A stretch of DNA of 64,000 nt, from contig NZ_FNPI01000004.1 of NCBI RefSeq assembly GCF_900107275.1, positions 285,256 through 349,255 on the forward strand, read 5' to 3'. A model generated the notes under the pieces. The model saw only the letters and a program-made list of their open reading frames with translations, was not told the origin of the DNA and ran no database searches. Positions 50,428 through 59,944 of this stretch are shown here, piece by piece (the first letter of the stretch is position 1; every line of letters begins with the position of its first letter). Source of the stretch: Evansella caseinilytica. GTDB lineage: Bacteria; Bacillota; Bacilli; Bacillales; Salisediminibacteriaceae. The position numbers were made by a program, and so were the translations under genes.

Positions 50428-53379
50428 TTGACAAGGCAGCACTTCTTGAGAAAAGCTGTACTAGCGGGGGCGGGATTGCTCCTGATCATTACTTTATTTG
50501 TTTCGACTGCAAGCGGAGGGATCTTGTCACATTTTTATGATAAGGTCCACGCGGAAGCAGGCGGAGACGAAGAAAAGGAATTAACGGAGGCCGTTTCCGG
50601 CGGAATTCGGCAGGATATGTATTCGAATTATTTGGAAAACCATGCTTTTGCTGATCGGCCGGATATGGAAATATTGATCAAAGGGGCAGATTATTCGAGA
50701 GCGGATATGGATGTGGAAATATTATCCGACTTTGAGGGAGCGGAAGAAGCAACAATCAAAACCAATGAAACTGGCTCCATCGAATGGGAAGTGAACGTGG
50801 AAGCGGAAGGACTGTACAATATCGAAATCAAGTACTTTCCAATCGAAGGTAAAAGCTCTTCGATGGAAAGAGAAGTAAGGATCAACGGCGAGCTTCCTTT
50901 TCAGGGGGCGGCGACTTTGTCTTTTCCCCGTGTATGGAAGAACGAGTCAGACGTGACGGCAAGAGATAATCGCGATAATGATTTGCGCCCGAGGCAAGTA
51001 GAAGATCCAAAGTGGCAAATCACCAATTTCAAGGATTCCGAAGGTTACTTTGTAGAACCGTACTTATTTTATTTTGAGAAAGGAAAAAACACGATCACGC
51101 TCATTTCGTCCAGAGAGCCGATGGTGATTGACTATCTCAAGCTTCATCAAATCAAAGACGTTCCCGGCTATGCTGAGGTAAAAAATTATTATGCCGACAT
51201 GGGGTATCGGGAAGCAGCTCAGGCAGAAATCAAAATTCAGGGTGAAGATGCGGCAATCAAATCGGCCCCGACGCTGTACCCGATGAATGATCGTTCCAGC
51301 CCGGCCACAGAGCCTTACCATATTTCCAAAATCCGCATGAATACCATCGGCGGATATAATTGGCGATGGCCGGGACAATGGATGACATGGGAGGTGGACA
51401 TTCCTGAAGACGGATTATACAAAATCGCAGTGAAATATAAACAAAACACGCTGCGGGGCATTTTCTCCACGCGGAAGCTGTTGATCGATGGACAAGTGCC
51501 GTTCCACGAAGCGGAAAACATCCCGTTTTACTATCACAACGACTGGGATATGAACGTCCTGGGCGGAGAGGCAGACCCTTATTTATTTTATTTCACCGCA
51601 GGCAAGCATGACCTTACGCTGGAGGTCACGCTCGGGGATATTGCCCCGCTGCTGCGGACAGTAGAAGCGAGCGTTCTGGAATTAAATTATATTTACCGCA
51701 AAATTTTAATGATTACCGGCGCAGTACCCGATCCGTACCGGGATTATGAGCTGGTGAAGAACATTCCCGACATGGTGGAGATTTTTGAACGACAAAGCGA
51801 AACACTTTACGCTGTAGCCGAGGAACTGGCCATGGTCACCGGGGAAACAAGTGATATTACGGCGATTCTTAATACAATGGCTTATCAGCTTGAGGATTTT
51901 GTCAAGCGGCCGGAGACGATTCAAAGGCGGTTAGATACGTTTAAAATCAATGTCGGCGGACTTGGAACCTGGATTTTGACGGTGAGAGAACAGCCGTTGG
52001 AAATCGATTATCTCATCGTCGCATCGCCTGAGAGCAGCTTGCCTGAAGCCGATGCGGGATTTTTTAAGAAAACCGCCCATGAACTGGGAAGCTTTTTCTA
52101 CTCCTTTATCGAGGATTACAACAGCATCGGCGATGTGACGGAGGACAGCGAAGAAGAAGCGGTGACTGTCTGGATCGGAACTGGGCGCGATCAGGCGCAG
52201 GTGTTGAAGTCGATGATCGACGACACGTTCACTCCGGAAACCGGAATCAATGTCAACTTAAAGCTCGTGCAGATGCAAGTGCTGCTTCCGGCGACACTTG
52301 CGGGACAAGGACCGGATGTGGCTATGCAGATAGGGAATGAAATACCGGTGAATTATGCCATGCGGAATGCCGTTGTGGATGTAACGGAGTTTCCCGATTA
52401 TGACGAAGTGGAAGCCCGCTTCCGAGACAGCGCCGTCCTCCCGTACCGGTTTAACGGCGGAGTGTACGCGCTTCCTGAACAGCAGATTTTCAGCATGCTG
52501 TTTTATCGAAAAGATATTTTGGAAGAGCTGGGACTTGAAGTGCCGGAAACTTGGGATGACCTGTTCGAACTGATTCCAGTATTGCAAAAAAATCATATGG
52601 AGTTGGCGCTCCCGTTAGTTCAAGATCCGCAATTTCCAGGGGAAGTGCAAAACCTGATCCCGAATCAAACGTTTACGATGATGCTTTATCAGCAGGATGG
52701 CGCGCTTTATCGCAACGGGAATACTGAAAGTGACCTCGATTCGCCAATCGCCATGGAAGCCTTCAGGAAATGGACGAATCTTTACACAAACTACAAGCTG
52801 CCGTTAAAGTTTGATTTTCCGAACAGATTTCGGACGGGAGAAATGCCCGTCGGTATTGCTGATTACACATTTTACAATCACCTGTCCGTCTCTGCTCCTG
52901 AAATCAGAGGATTGTGGGAGTTTGCGCCGATTCCGGGAATCAGGGAAGCAGACGGCTCGATTCGCCGTGATGTTAGCAGCACCGGCACATCGGCCATCAT
53001 GATGGAACAGGCGGAAGACAAGGAAGCCGCGTGGGAATTTCTCAAGTGGTGGACGAGCAAGGATGTTCAAGTACGGTTCGGCCGCGAGATGGAAGGGCTG
53101 ATGGGGGCGGCGGCACGCTATCCCACCGCCAATATCGAAGCATTGGAGGAGCTGCCGTGGCCGGTAAAAGATTACTTACGACTGAATGAACAGTGGCAAT
53201 GGGTGCAAGGTGTTCCGGAAGTGCCCGGCGGATATTTTACAGGCAGGCATCTTGATAATGCCTTCAGGGAAGTTGTCAATAACGGTACCAACCCCCGGGA
53301 AGCATTAAACGATTATATCATTTACATCAATGACGAAATACGGGTGAAAAGAAGCGAGTTTAATCTACCGTTGGAATAG
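50428..53379 (+). CDS. 983-residue fusion: two carbohydrate-binding-like domains plus solute-binding protein
   Basis: An exported or membrane-anchored protein with an unusual layout. Residues 1-40 hold a membrane helix (LAGAGLLLIITLFVSTASGG). Residues about 75-250 and 270-410 are two beta-rich domains of similar plan: EWEVNVEAEGLYNIEIKYFP...REVRINGELPF and TWEVDIPEDGLYKIAVKYKQ...RKLLIDGQVPF, each ending YLFYF(E/T)xGK. Residues 420-545 are helical. From residue 570 a complete family-1 solute-binding protein follows (TVWIGTGRDQAQVLKSMIDD, FRTGEMPVGIADYTF, AWEFLKWWTSKDVQVRFGRE). The TTG at 50428 follows GGAGGGGG by 6 bases. It precedes two permease genes and likely is their receptor, able to hold polysaccharide with its N-terminal domains. 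Confidence 0.9.
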   Translation: MTRQHFLRKAVLAGAGLLLIITLFVSTASGGILSHFYDKVHAEAGGDEEKELTEAVSGGIRQDMYSNYLENHAFADRPDMEILIKGADYSRADMDVEILSDFEGAEEATIKTNETGSIEWEVNVEAEGLYNIEIKYFPIEGKSSSMEREVRINGELPFQGAATLSFPRVWKNESDVTARDNRDNDLRPRQVEDPKWQITNFKDSEGYFVEPYLFYFEKGKNTITLISSREPMVIDYLKLHQIKDVPGYAEVKNYYADMGYREAAQAEIKIQGEDAAIKSAPTLYPMNDRSSPATEPYHISKIRMNTIGGYNWRWPGQWMTWEVDIPEDGLYKIAVKYKQNTLRGIFSTRKLLIDGQVPFHEAENIPFYYHNDWDMNVLGGEADPYLFYFTAGKHDLTLEVTLGDIAPLLRTVEASVLELNYIYRKILMITGAVPDPYRDYELVKNIPDMVEIFERQSETLYAVAEELAMVTGETSDITAILNTMAYQLEDFVKRPETIQRRLDTFKINVGGLGTWILTVREQPLEIDYLIVASPESSLPEADAGFFKKTAHELGSFFYSFIEDYNSIGDVTEDSEEEAVTVWIGTGRDQAQVLKSMIDDTFTPETGINVNLKLVQMQVLLPATLAGQGPDVAMQIGNEIPVNYAMRNAVVDVTEFPDYDEVEARFRDSAVLPYRFNGGVYALPEQQIFSMLFYRKDILEELGLEVPETWDDLFELIPVLQKNHMELALPLVQDPQFPGEVQNLIPNQTFTMMLYQQDGALYRNGNTESDLDSPIAMEAFRKWTNLYTNYKLPLKFDFPNRFRTGEMPVGIADYTFYNHLSVSAPEIRGLWEFAPIPGIREADGSIRRDVSSTGTSAIMMEQAEDKEAAWEFLKWWTSKDVQVRFGREMEGLMGAAARYPTANIEALEELPWPVKDYLRLNEQWQWVQGVPEVPGGYFTGRHLDNAFREVVNNGTNPREALNDYIIYINDEIRVKRSEFNLPLE

Positions 53380-53391
53380 GAGGGGGTTCCC

Positions 53392-54372
53392 ATTTTTCCA
53401 AAGACGAAACACACAGAGAGACAATTTGCCGCAGATTCCGGAGAAGCGGCAGGGTTTTCTTTAAAAAAACCGGGCTTCGGTCAGAAAGTGAAACGGAATT
53501 TTCGGCTGCACAAGCATTCGTACTTGTTAATGGCGCCGTATTTTACCTTGTTTTTTCTTTTCACCATCCTGCCGGTACTGATTTCGGTCATCATTAGTTT
53601 TACTTACTTTAATATGCTGGAATTACCGCGCTGGGTAGGATGGCATAATTACGCCAGATTGTTTTTGGAAGATGATGTGTTTTTAATCGCGCTGAAAAAT
53701 ACCGTGCTGTTCGCTGCGATTACCGGACCGCTCAGCTATATTGCCTGCTTTTTGTTTGCCTGGTTAATCAACGAATTTTCTCCAAAAATAAGGGCGCTGT
53801 TAACATTAATTTTCTTCGCGCCTTCGATATCGGGAAATATTTTCTTTATTTGGCTAATCATCTTCTCCGGTGACACCTATGGGTATGCAAACGGATTTTT
53901 GATGAAAATCGGGATCATTTATGAACCGATTCAATGGCTTCACGACCCGAAATATGTTTTAGCCATCGTCATGCTCGTCCAATTATGGTTGAGCCTCGGG
54001 ACAAGTTTCCTCGCCTTCATTGCCGGGTTGCAGACGATTGACCGTACCTTGTATGAAGCCGGAGCGATCGACGGAATCCGCAACCGGTATCAGGAGCTGT
54101 GGTACATTACGCTGCCGTCAATGAAACCGCAGCTGATGTTTGGGGCGGTCATTCAAATTACGATGTCGTTTGCTGTCGCGGATGTGTCGATGGCCCTTGC
54201 CGGATTTCCGAGCGTTCAATACGCGGCACACACGATTGTGACCCATTTGATTGATTATGGCTCGATCCGCTTTGAAATGGGCTATGCGTCAGCGATTGCA
54301 ACGATTCTCTTCCTGATCATGATGTCGACAAACTTGATTGTTCAAAAGCTTTTACGGAAGGTGGGCAGCTGA
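53392..54372 (+). CDS. Sugar ABC transporter permease (MalF type), possible ATT start
   Basis: A permease with six membrane helices and the EAA loop YEAGAIDGIRNRYQELWYIT, which docks to an ATPase. The start is uncertain. GGAGGGGG at 53379-53386 is perfectly spaced for an ATT codon at 53392, which would give 326 residues with a 32-residue hydrophilic N-terminus. The first standard start in frame, GTG at 53488, gives 294 residues but has no ribosome binding site. I prefer the ATT. It sits 12 bases after the receptor gene and four bases before its partner permease. Confidence 0.85.
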   Translation: MFPKTKHTERQFAADSGEAAGFSLKKPGFGQKVKRNFRLHKHSYLLMAPYFTLFFLFTILPVLISVIISFTYFNMLELPRWVGWHNYARLFLEDDVFLIALKNTVLFAAITGPLSYIACFLFAWLINEFSPKIRALLTLIFFAPSISGNIFFIWLIIFSGDTYGYANGFLMKIGIIYEPIQWLHDPKYVLAIVMLVQLWLSLGTSFLAFIAGLQTIDRTLYEAGAIDGIRNRYQELWYITLPSMKPQLMFGAVIQITMSFAVADVSMALAGFPSVQYAAHTIVTHLIDYGSIRFEMGYASAIATILFLIMMSTNLIVQKLLRKVGS

Positions 54373-54375
54373 CTG

Positions 54376-55254
54376 ATGGCTTTTTTATTTAAGAAAATTC
54401 GCAGTTATCAAAAGAAAAAAGTAAATCGTTCCTGGTATGGAACCGTGATGATCTTTGCCGTCCTCGGCCTTTTCGGATCCTTCATGGCCTTGCCGCTTGT
54501 CTATACGATCAACAACGCCTTTAAACCGTTGGACGAAATCTTTCTGTTCCCGCCGAGGTTTTTTGTCAGAAATCCGACGATTAACAACTTTATTGATTTA
54601 TTTAACTTAATGGCGAATTCATGGGTGCCGTTCAGCCGCTATATCTTTAACACGCTGTTTATCACAATTGTCGGCACAGCCGGTCATATCGTTTTTGCCG
54701 CGGCGGCGGCTTACCCGCTCGCAAAGCATAAATTCCCAGGAAGAAATGTTATTTTCACGATCGTGGTACTTTCCTTGATGTTTTCGCCTCATGTGACGGC
54801 GATTCCGAACTACATGACGATGTCGTTTCTCGGCTGGATCGATTCTTACTGGGCAATCATCGTGCCGTCGTTCGCCTATCCCCTCGGATTGTATTTGATG
54901 AAGCAGTTTATGGAACAAATACCGGACAGCCTCCTGGAAGCGGCGCGGATTGACGGGGCAAGTGAATATCGGATTTTCTGGCAGCTGGTGATGCCGATTG
55001 TCAAGCCGGCCTGGCTGACGCTGATGATTTTACTGTTTCAGCAGCTGTGGGGAACCGATGGGGGGTATTTTATATACAGCGAAGAATTAAAGACGATGAA
55101 CTATGCCATGGGTCAGATCATCCAGGGCGGTATTGCCCGCGCAGGCGCAGCAGCCGCCGTGGCGTTAATGCTGATGTCTGTACCGATCATCATTTTCCTG
55201 TTTTCGCAAGCGAGCATTATTCAGACGATGTCATCTTCAGGTATGAAGGAATAG
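54376..55254 (+). CDS. Carbohydrate ABC transporter permease (MalG type)
   Basis: A 292-residue permease with six membrane helices. The EAA loop is LEAARIDGASEYRIFWQLVM near residue 190, followed by PIVKPAW, as in the MalG branch. An insertion after the last domain (NYAMGQIIQGGIARAGAAAA) is typical of the family partners of receptor fusions of this kind. GAAGGTGGG lies 10 bases before the ATG. It pairs with the previous gene to form the channel. Confidence 0.9.
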   Translation: MAFLFKKIRSYQKKKVNRSWYGTVMIFAVLGLFGSFMALPLVYTINNAFKPLDEIFLFPPRFFVRNPTINNFIDLFNLMANSWVPFSRYIFNTLFITIVGTAGHIVFAAAAAYPLAKHKFPGRNVIFTIVVLSLMFSPHVTAIPNYMTMSFLGWIDSYWAIIVPSFAYPLGLYLMKQFMEQIPDSLLEAARIDGASEYRIFWQLVMPIVKPAWLTLMILLFQQLWGTDGGYFIYSEELKTMNYAMGQIIQGGIARAGAAAAVALMLMSVPIIIFLFSQASIIQTMSSSGMKE

Positions 55255-55269
55255 GGAGGGGGATGCGCG

Positions 55270-56736
55270 TTGAAGCTTTTTTCGCCATTGCTATGTTTCA
55301 CGCTTGTTTTTGCAACGGTTTTCACAACTGCCGGTTTTAAGGCTGTTTCAGCAGAGGTTCCGTACGACAGCTACAATTACTCCTACTGGGAAAAAGCCGT
55401 CCCTTCGGCCGTTCCTTATAAGCCTCAGGCGATCATCGACGGGAGGGCGGAAGCGTACGGGGCATTCCAATCGCCGGAAGACCTTTTTGTTACAAAGGAC
55501 AATGACATTTACATTCTCGATTCTGGCAATAACAGAATCGTCGTGCTCGACGAGGCGTTTCAGTTACGAAAAGTCATCGACGGTTTTCAGAACGGCGGAG
55601 CAGCCGATACATTTAACAACCCACAAGGTATTTTTGTCACCGGAGAAGGAAGCATCTACGTTGCCGATACAGACAATCAACGGGTTGTAGAATTAACGAA
55701 TGAAGGTGAACTAATTCGTATCATCAACCGGCCGGAATCGGATGTCATTCGCGCCGGATTTGAATACTATCCGACAAAGATTGCGGTGGATCAAGCAAAA
55801 AGGATTTATGTCGTCAGCAGAGGAGTATACGACGGAATCATTGAGTTTGATTCGGACGGGGTGTTTACAGGCTTTACCGGTGCCAACAAAGTGACTTTCA
55901 ACCCCGTCGACTATTTATGGCGCGTGCTGGCTACGAGGGAACAGCGGGCAAGAATGTCGTTGTTTATTCCGATAGAATTCAACAATGTAGACGTGGATGC
56001 GGACGGATTTCTCTACACCACCAATTCGGAATTAAATACTCAAACGCCGATTCAGCGTTTAAATCCGACAGGGACAGATGTTATCCGCAAGGAAGGCTAC
56101 CATGATATCGTCGGCGACCTCGTTTATCCACATACGGGTGAAAATGCCGGCGGCTCCACGTTCATTGATATCAGCGTGAATGAGTACGGTATGTACAGTG
56201 CACTCGATGCAAAGAGGGGCCGCATCTTTACCTACGATGAAGATGGCAATCTGCTGTATATCTTCGGCCAACTCGGCAATCAAACAGGTACGTTCAGAAC
56301 ACCGGTGGCGATTGACCGGCTCGAAGACAACATTCTTGTCTTGGATAAAGGCTTTCATCGGTTGACTGTCTTCCGCCCGACGGAATTCGGCAGGCTTGTC
56401 AATCAGGCGGTGATGCACTACAACATTGGCAACGATGCGATATCTGCCGAATATTGGGAGAAGGTTCTGCGCTTAAATGCAAACTACGACATCGCCTATA
56501 TCGGTATCGGGAAGGCATTGCTGATGGAAGGGAAGAACGAAGAGGCAATGGAATATTTTCTCAACGGCCACAGCAGGAAGTATTACTCGAAAGCATATAA
56601 GCGATATCGACAGGAAGTCATGCGGGAAAATTTCGGAACGATCATGGGAGCGTTGCTTTTGTTTCCGGCACTGATTATCGGCTGGAAGGCTGCTGGAGCG
56701 GTGCGCAGAAGGAGGGGGAAAGCAGTTGTGGAGTGA
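55270..56736 (+). CDS. Exported NHL-repeat beta-propeller protein with TPR-like segment and membrane anchor
   Basis: A 488-residue exported protein. After a signal peptide (SPLLCFTLVFATVFTTAGF, cut near VSA) come NHL-type repeats: FQSPEDLFVTKDNDIYILDS, NRIVVLDEAF, FNNPQGIFVTGEGSIYVADT, YYPTKIAVDQAKRIYVVSRG, FRTPVAIDRLEDNILVLDKG. Residues about 385-440 look like a TPR helix pair (AEYWEKVLRLNANYDIAYIG). A C-terminal membrane helix (GTIMGALLLFPALIIGWKAA) and a basic tail follow. The TTG at 55270 follows GGGAGGGGG by 6 bases. Propellers of this type bind glycans or proteins; in this locus a surface scaffold near the transporter is a fair guess. Confidence 0.85.
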   Translation: MKLFSPLLCFTLVFATVFTTAGFKAVSAEVPYDSYNYSYWEKAVPSAVPYKPQAIIDGRAEAYGAFQSPEDLFVTKDNDIYILDSGNNRIVVLDEAFQLRKVIDGFQNGGAADTFNNPQGIFVTGEGSIYVADTDNQRVVELTNEGELIRIINRPESDVIRAGFEYYPTKIAVDQAKRIYVVSRGVYDGIIEFDSDGVFTGFTGANKVTFNPVDYLWRVLATREQRARMSLFIPIEFNNVDVDADGFLYTTNSELNTQTPIQRLNPTGTDVIRKEGYHDIVGDLVYPHTGENAGGSTFIDISVNEYGMYSALDAKRGRIFTYDEDGNLLYIFGQLGNQTGTFRTPVAIDRLEDNILVLDKGFHRLTVFRPTEFGRLVNQAVMHYNIGNDAISAEYWEKVLRLNANYDIAYIGIGKALLMEGKNEEAMEYFLNGHSRKYYSKAYKRYRQEVMRENFGTIMGALLLFPALIIGWKAAGAVRRRRGKAVVE

Positions 56737-57346
56737 ATGGATTAAATATCCGCTTTATGTGTGTATACATCCGTTCAAAGGCTATTGGGATGTGAAATAT
56801 GAAGGCAAGGGAAAGATGAACATCGCCCTGTCCATTGTTTTGCTGCTGACTGTGGTTATCATCCTGAAAAGACAGTTTACCGGATTTGTAGTCAATTTCA
56901 ACAATCCGAATGAATTGAACAGCATCGATGAATTAATCTATATTGTCTTGCCGTTTTTTCTGTTCGCTGTCTCTAACTGGGCGATCACAACGCTGATGGA
57001 AGGGGAAGGGAAATTCCAAGAAATCATCATCGCCGCGGCGTACGCCCTTGTACCGATGATGATAATTTACAGTGTGACCACCGTGATCAGCAACTTTATC
57101 ACCTGGGAGGAAGCGCCGCTGTTTTTCATGTTGGATTCGCTGGCATTGCTGTGGTTCCTCGGCTTATTGTTTGTAGGAATCATGACGATCCATCAATACT
57201 CGGTGGCGAAAACGGTGGCGACGTTCTTTTTAACCGTCGTTGTCATGGGAGTGATCATCTTTTTAGGGCTGCTGTTTTTCAGTTTAATTCAACAGATGGT
57301 TGCTTTTGCAGAAACGGTTTACCGGGAAATTGTTTACAGAAGTTAG
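56726..57346 (+). CDS. Yip1-family membrane protein
   Basis: A 206-residue protein with five hydrophobic helices and a Yip1-like start: YVCIHPFKGYWDVKYEGKGK, where the HP-F-G motif lies at the membrane border. NWAITTLMEGEGKFQEIIIA and ALVPMMIIYSV are typical of this family. The TTG start overlaps the end of the propeller gene by eleven bases and follows GGAGGGGG by 7, so translation is coupled. The role of bacterial Yip1 proteins is unknown. Its fixed place between propeller and DUF5696 genes suggests a part of the same machine. Confidence 0.82.
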   Translation: MWSEWIKYPLYVCIHPFKGYWDVKYEGKGKMNIALSIVLLLTVVIILKRQFTGFVVNFNNPNELNSIDELIYIVLPFFLFAVSNWAITTLMEGEGKFQEIIIAAAYALVPMMIIYSVTTVISNFITWEEAPLFFMLDSLALLWFLGLLFVGIMTIHQYSVAKTVATFFLTVVVMGVIIFLGLLFFSLIQQMVAFAETVYREIVYRS

Positions 57347-57361
57347 AAGGGAGGGACTACT

Positions 57362-59944
57362 GTGGGCACGAAGTTTGAAAAAATAATTGCCGTTATACTG
57401 GCGATGTTGCTGATCATAACAACAGGGCAAGCGGCAACGGCGGCTGCTGAAGCAGCTTCATCCGACGAAGCGGCAGTGGATGAGGCTTCTGAACAAGCAT
57501 CCTCTGAAACGGAGATCGATATTCCCGCAGCGGAGCCCGTTGATATCGCAAGCATGGAAAAAGTGGCAGAAAACGAGTTTTTGCAGCTGTTTGTCGACAG
57601 GGAAACGACGGAGGTTGCGGTGAAAGAAACAGCCGGCGGTCATGTCTGGTATTCGAATCCAGCAGACCGCGGAGAGGATACGATTGCCACTGGCGAAAAT
57701 CGAGGAATGCTGAATTCCCTTGTCGTTGTGTCTTACTTTAATGTCGTTGGACAAACGACGCGCATGGACAGCTACAAGGACAGCGTCATGAAAGAGCAGG
57801 TCGAAATCGAAGCGATCACAGACGGAATAAAAATCATGTATTCCTTCGGTGATGCAGCGAAAGGTATCGAACAAATTCCACGTTATATCAGCCGGGAACG
57901 GTTTGAAACCATCATCCTCGGCAACATCGAAGACGAAGCTGTTCGGCAGGATATCGCCAAACGCTTTAAATATCTCGAAGAGGAAGAAATTTATGAACGG
58001 CGGGATGCTTCCTTCCCGAAAGTCATTCTGGAGCGAACGCTTCAATTATTTGAAGAAATCGGCTATACAGAAGAAGAGCTGGCATATGATAATGCCGAAC
58101 ATGGTGATGAGCCGGAGGAGGAAAGCGGACACCCGTCCTTCCTCGTTCCTCTCTCCATTCAGCTGGACGGGAGAAATTTACTGGTAACCGTCGATGGAAA
58201 ATCTTTGGAGTTCAATGAAGCGTATCCGCTGAACACCTTGCAAATCATGCCATTCTTCGGCGCAGCAAACGCTCGGACGGAAGGCTATATCTTTGTTCCC
58301 GACGGTTCTGGAGCATTGATTGAATTAAACAACGGAAAAGCGGATTATCAAGCTTTCAGCGCACCGGTTTACGGAAAAGATCGGGCAATATCGGAACGAG
58401 CGGACTCCCTTGTCAGTGAAAACATCCACCTGCCGGTTTTCGGAATGAAGCAAGGGGAGCACGCCTTTCTGGCAATGATTGAAGAAGGGGACGGCATTGC
58501 CTCGATACACGCTGATGTAGCCGGCAGAGTGAACGCCTACAACAGCGTATTCAGCGCCTTCACCATTAAAGAATCGGGAGAAATCACTTTGTCTGGGGGC
58601 GATCGTTCAAGCACCGTTTCCATCTTTCAGAAAGGAGAATACGAGCATAACATTTCTATCCGCTACGGGTTTTTGCATGGTGATGATGCCGATTATGCCG
58701 GCATGGCCACGCTTTATCAGGATTATTTAACTCAAAAACATAACATGCAGCCGCTGGAAGTAAACAACGGTGACAGCCTGCCGTTTTTCTTGGAACTGAC
58801 AGGTTCCATATGGAAAAGAAATACATTTCTCGGCATTCCTTACAAACAGCTGGAGCCGCTGACAACCTTCGAGGAAGCGGTGGAAATCCTTGAGGAGCTG
58901 GCGGTTGCAGGCATTGACAATATTAAGCTGCGGTATACCGGCTGGTTTAACGGAGGCGTGGATCATAAAGCGCCCACCACCATCAACGTGGACAAAAATA
59001 TCGGCGGTGAGCAAGGCTTGCTTGAACTTGCTCGCTTCCTTGCCGACCATGATATCGATTTTTACCCTGATGTTGCTTTTATGAAAGTGTACCGGAATTC
59101 CCTCAGCTTTCGTCCGTCCAGCGACGCATCCAGGTTTATTACGAGAAAGATAGCGGAGGTGTATCCTTATAACCCGGCCAGCTACCGGCAGGACATCGAA
59201 AATCGGACACCATATTATATTTTATCACCGGGAAAATTGCCGGATTATGCAGAGCAATTTTTGGATGATTACCGGAAGCTGAACTTTCAAGGGCTTTCCT
59301 TGCGTGACTTAGGAAATGAACTACATTCTGATTTCCGTGAAACAAATGTGGTGGATCGCGAAGAAGCGAAAATGATCGTCAGCAATCAGTTGGAGGAGCT
59401 TGCAGCGGATATTCCCGATATCCTGGCCGTCGGAGGAAATGCCATGGTGCTGCCATACGCGAAAACGATTTTACACGCTCCCTTAAGCAGCAGTGAGTTT
59501 AACATTACCGACCGCAGCGTTCCGTTCTATCAAATGGTGGTTCGCGGATATCTCGATTATGCGGGCACCCCGATGAACCTGCGGGCTGATCAAAGTGCAA
59601 GCACGTTGCTGTTGAAATCATTGGAAACAGGCGCCAGTGTTTACTTTCAATGGTTTTATCAAGGTGCTGCTGCGGTGAAAGATACTGAGTTTGATTATAT
59701 GTACTCCTCCAATTACCGGTTGTGGCTGGAGGATGCCGCGAAAATATACGCTGAAGTGAATGAAGTGCTGAATCCGGTTCGTACAGAGCCGATTACCGCT
59801 CATGAACAATTAGCCGCAGGTGTGTACAAAACGACATACGGGAGCGATTATTCGGTGATCGTCAATTACAATGACAAAGCTGTTGTCATCGACGGTATCG
59901 TGATTGACGCGGAAGGCTACACGGTCAGAAAGGGGAATCATTAG
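57362..59944 (+). CDS. Exported DUF5696-domain protein, possible glycan-acting enzyme
   Basis: An 860-residue exported protein. After a signal peptide (KIIAVILAMLLIITTGQAAT) and a Glu/Ala-rich linker comes a long beta domain (residues about 70-470; FLQLFVDRETTEVAVKETAG, HVWYSNPADRGEDTI, IFVPDGSGALIELNNG). Residues 480-820 have the pattern of a TIM barrel: FLELTGSIWKRNTFLGIPYK, IDNIKLRYTGWFNGGVDHKA, FLADHDIDFYPDVAFMKVYR, LRDLGNELHSDF and GNAMVLPYAKTILHAPL. The N-terminal layout recalls glycosidases of the GH31/GH97 type, but no catalytic pair can be named. The GTG at 57362 follows GGGAGGG by 7 bases. It stops directly before a second permease pair. Confidence 0.82.
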   Translation: MGTKFEKIIAVILAMLLIITTGQAATAAAEAASSDEAAVDEASEQASSETEIDIPAAEPVDIASMEKVAENEFLQLFVDRETTEVAVKETAGGHVWYSNPADRGEDTIATGENRGMLNSLVVVSYFNVVGQTTRMDSYKDSVMKEQVEIEAITDGIKIMYSFGDAAKGIEQIPRYISRERFETIILGNIEDEAVRQDIAKRFKYLEEEEIYERRDASFPKVILERTLQLFEEIGYTEEELAYDNAEHGDEPEEESGHPSFLVPLSIQLDGRNLLVTVDGKSLEFNEAYPLNTLQIMPFFGAANARTEGYIFVPDGSGALIELNNGKADYQAFSAPVYGKDRAISERADSLVSENIHLPVFGMKQGEHAFLAMIEEGDGIASIHADVAGRVNAYNSVFSAFTIKESGEITLSGGDRSSTVSIFQKGEYEHNISIRYGFLHGDDADYAGMATLYQDYLTQKHNMQPLEVNNGDSLPFFLELTGSIWKRNTFLGIPYKQLEPLTTFEEAVEILEELAVAGIDNIKLRYTGWFNGGVDHKAPTTINVDKNIGGEQGLLELARFLADHDIDFYPDVAFMKVYRNSLSFRPSSDASRFITRKIAEVYPYNPASYRQDIENRTPYYILSPGKLPDYAEQFLDDYRKLNFQGLSLRDLGNELHSDFRETNVVDREEAKMIVSNQLEELAADIPDILAVGGNAMVLPYAKTILHAPLSSSEFNITDRSVPFYQMVVRGYLDYAGTPMNLRADQSASTLLLKSLETGASVYFQWFYQGAAAVKDTEFDYMYSSNYRLWLEDAAKIYAEVNEVLNPVRTEPITAHEQLAAGVYKTTYGSDYSVIVNYNDKAVVIDGIVIDAEGYTVRKGNH

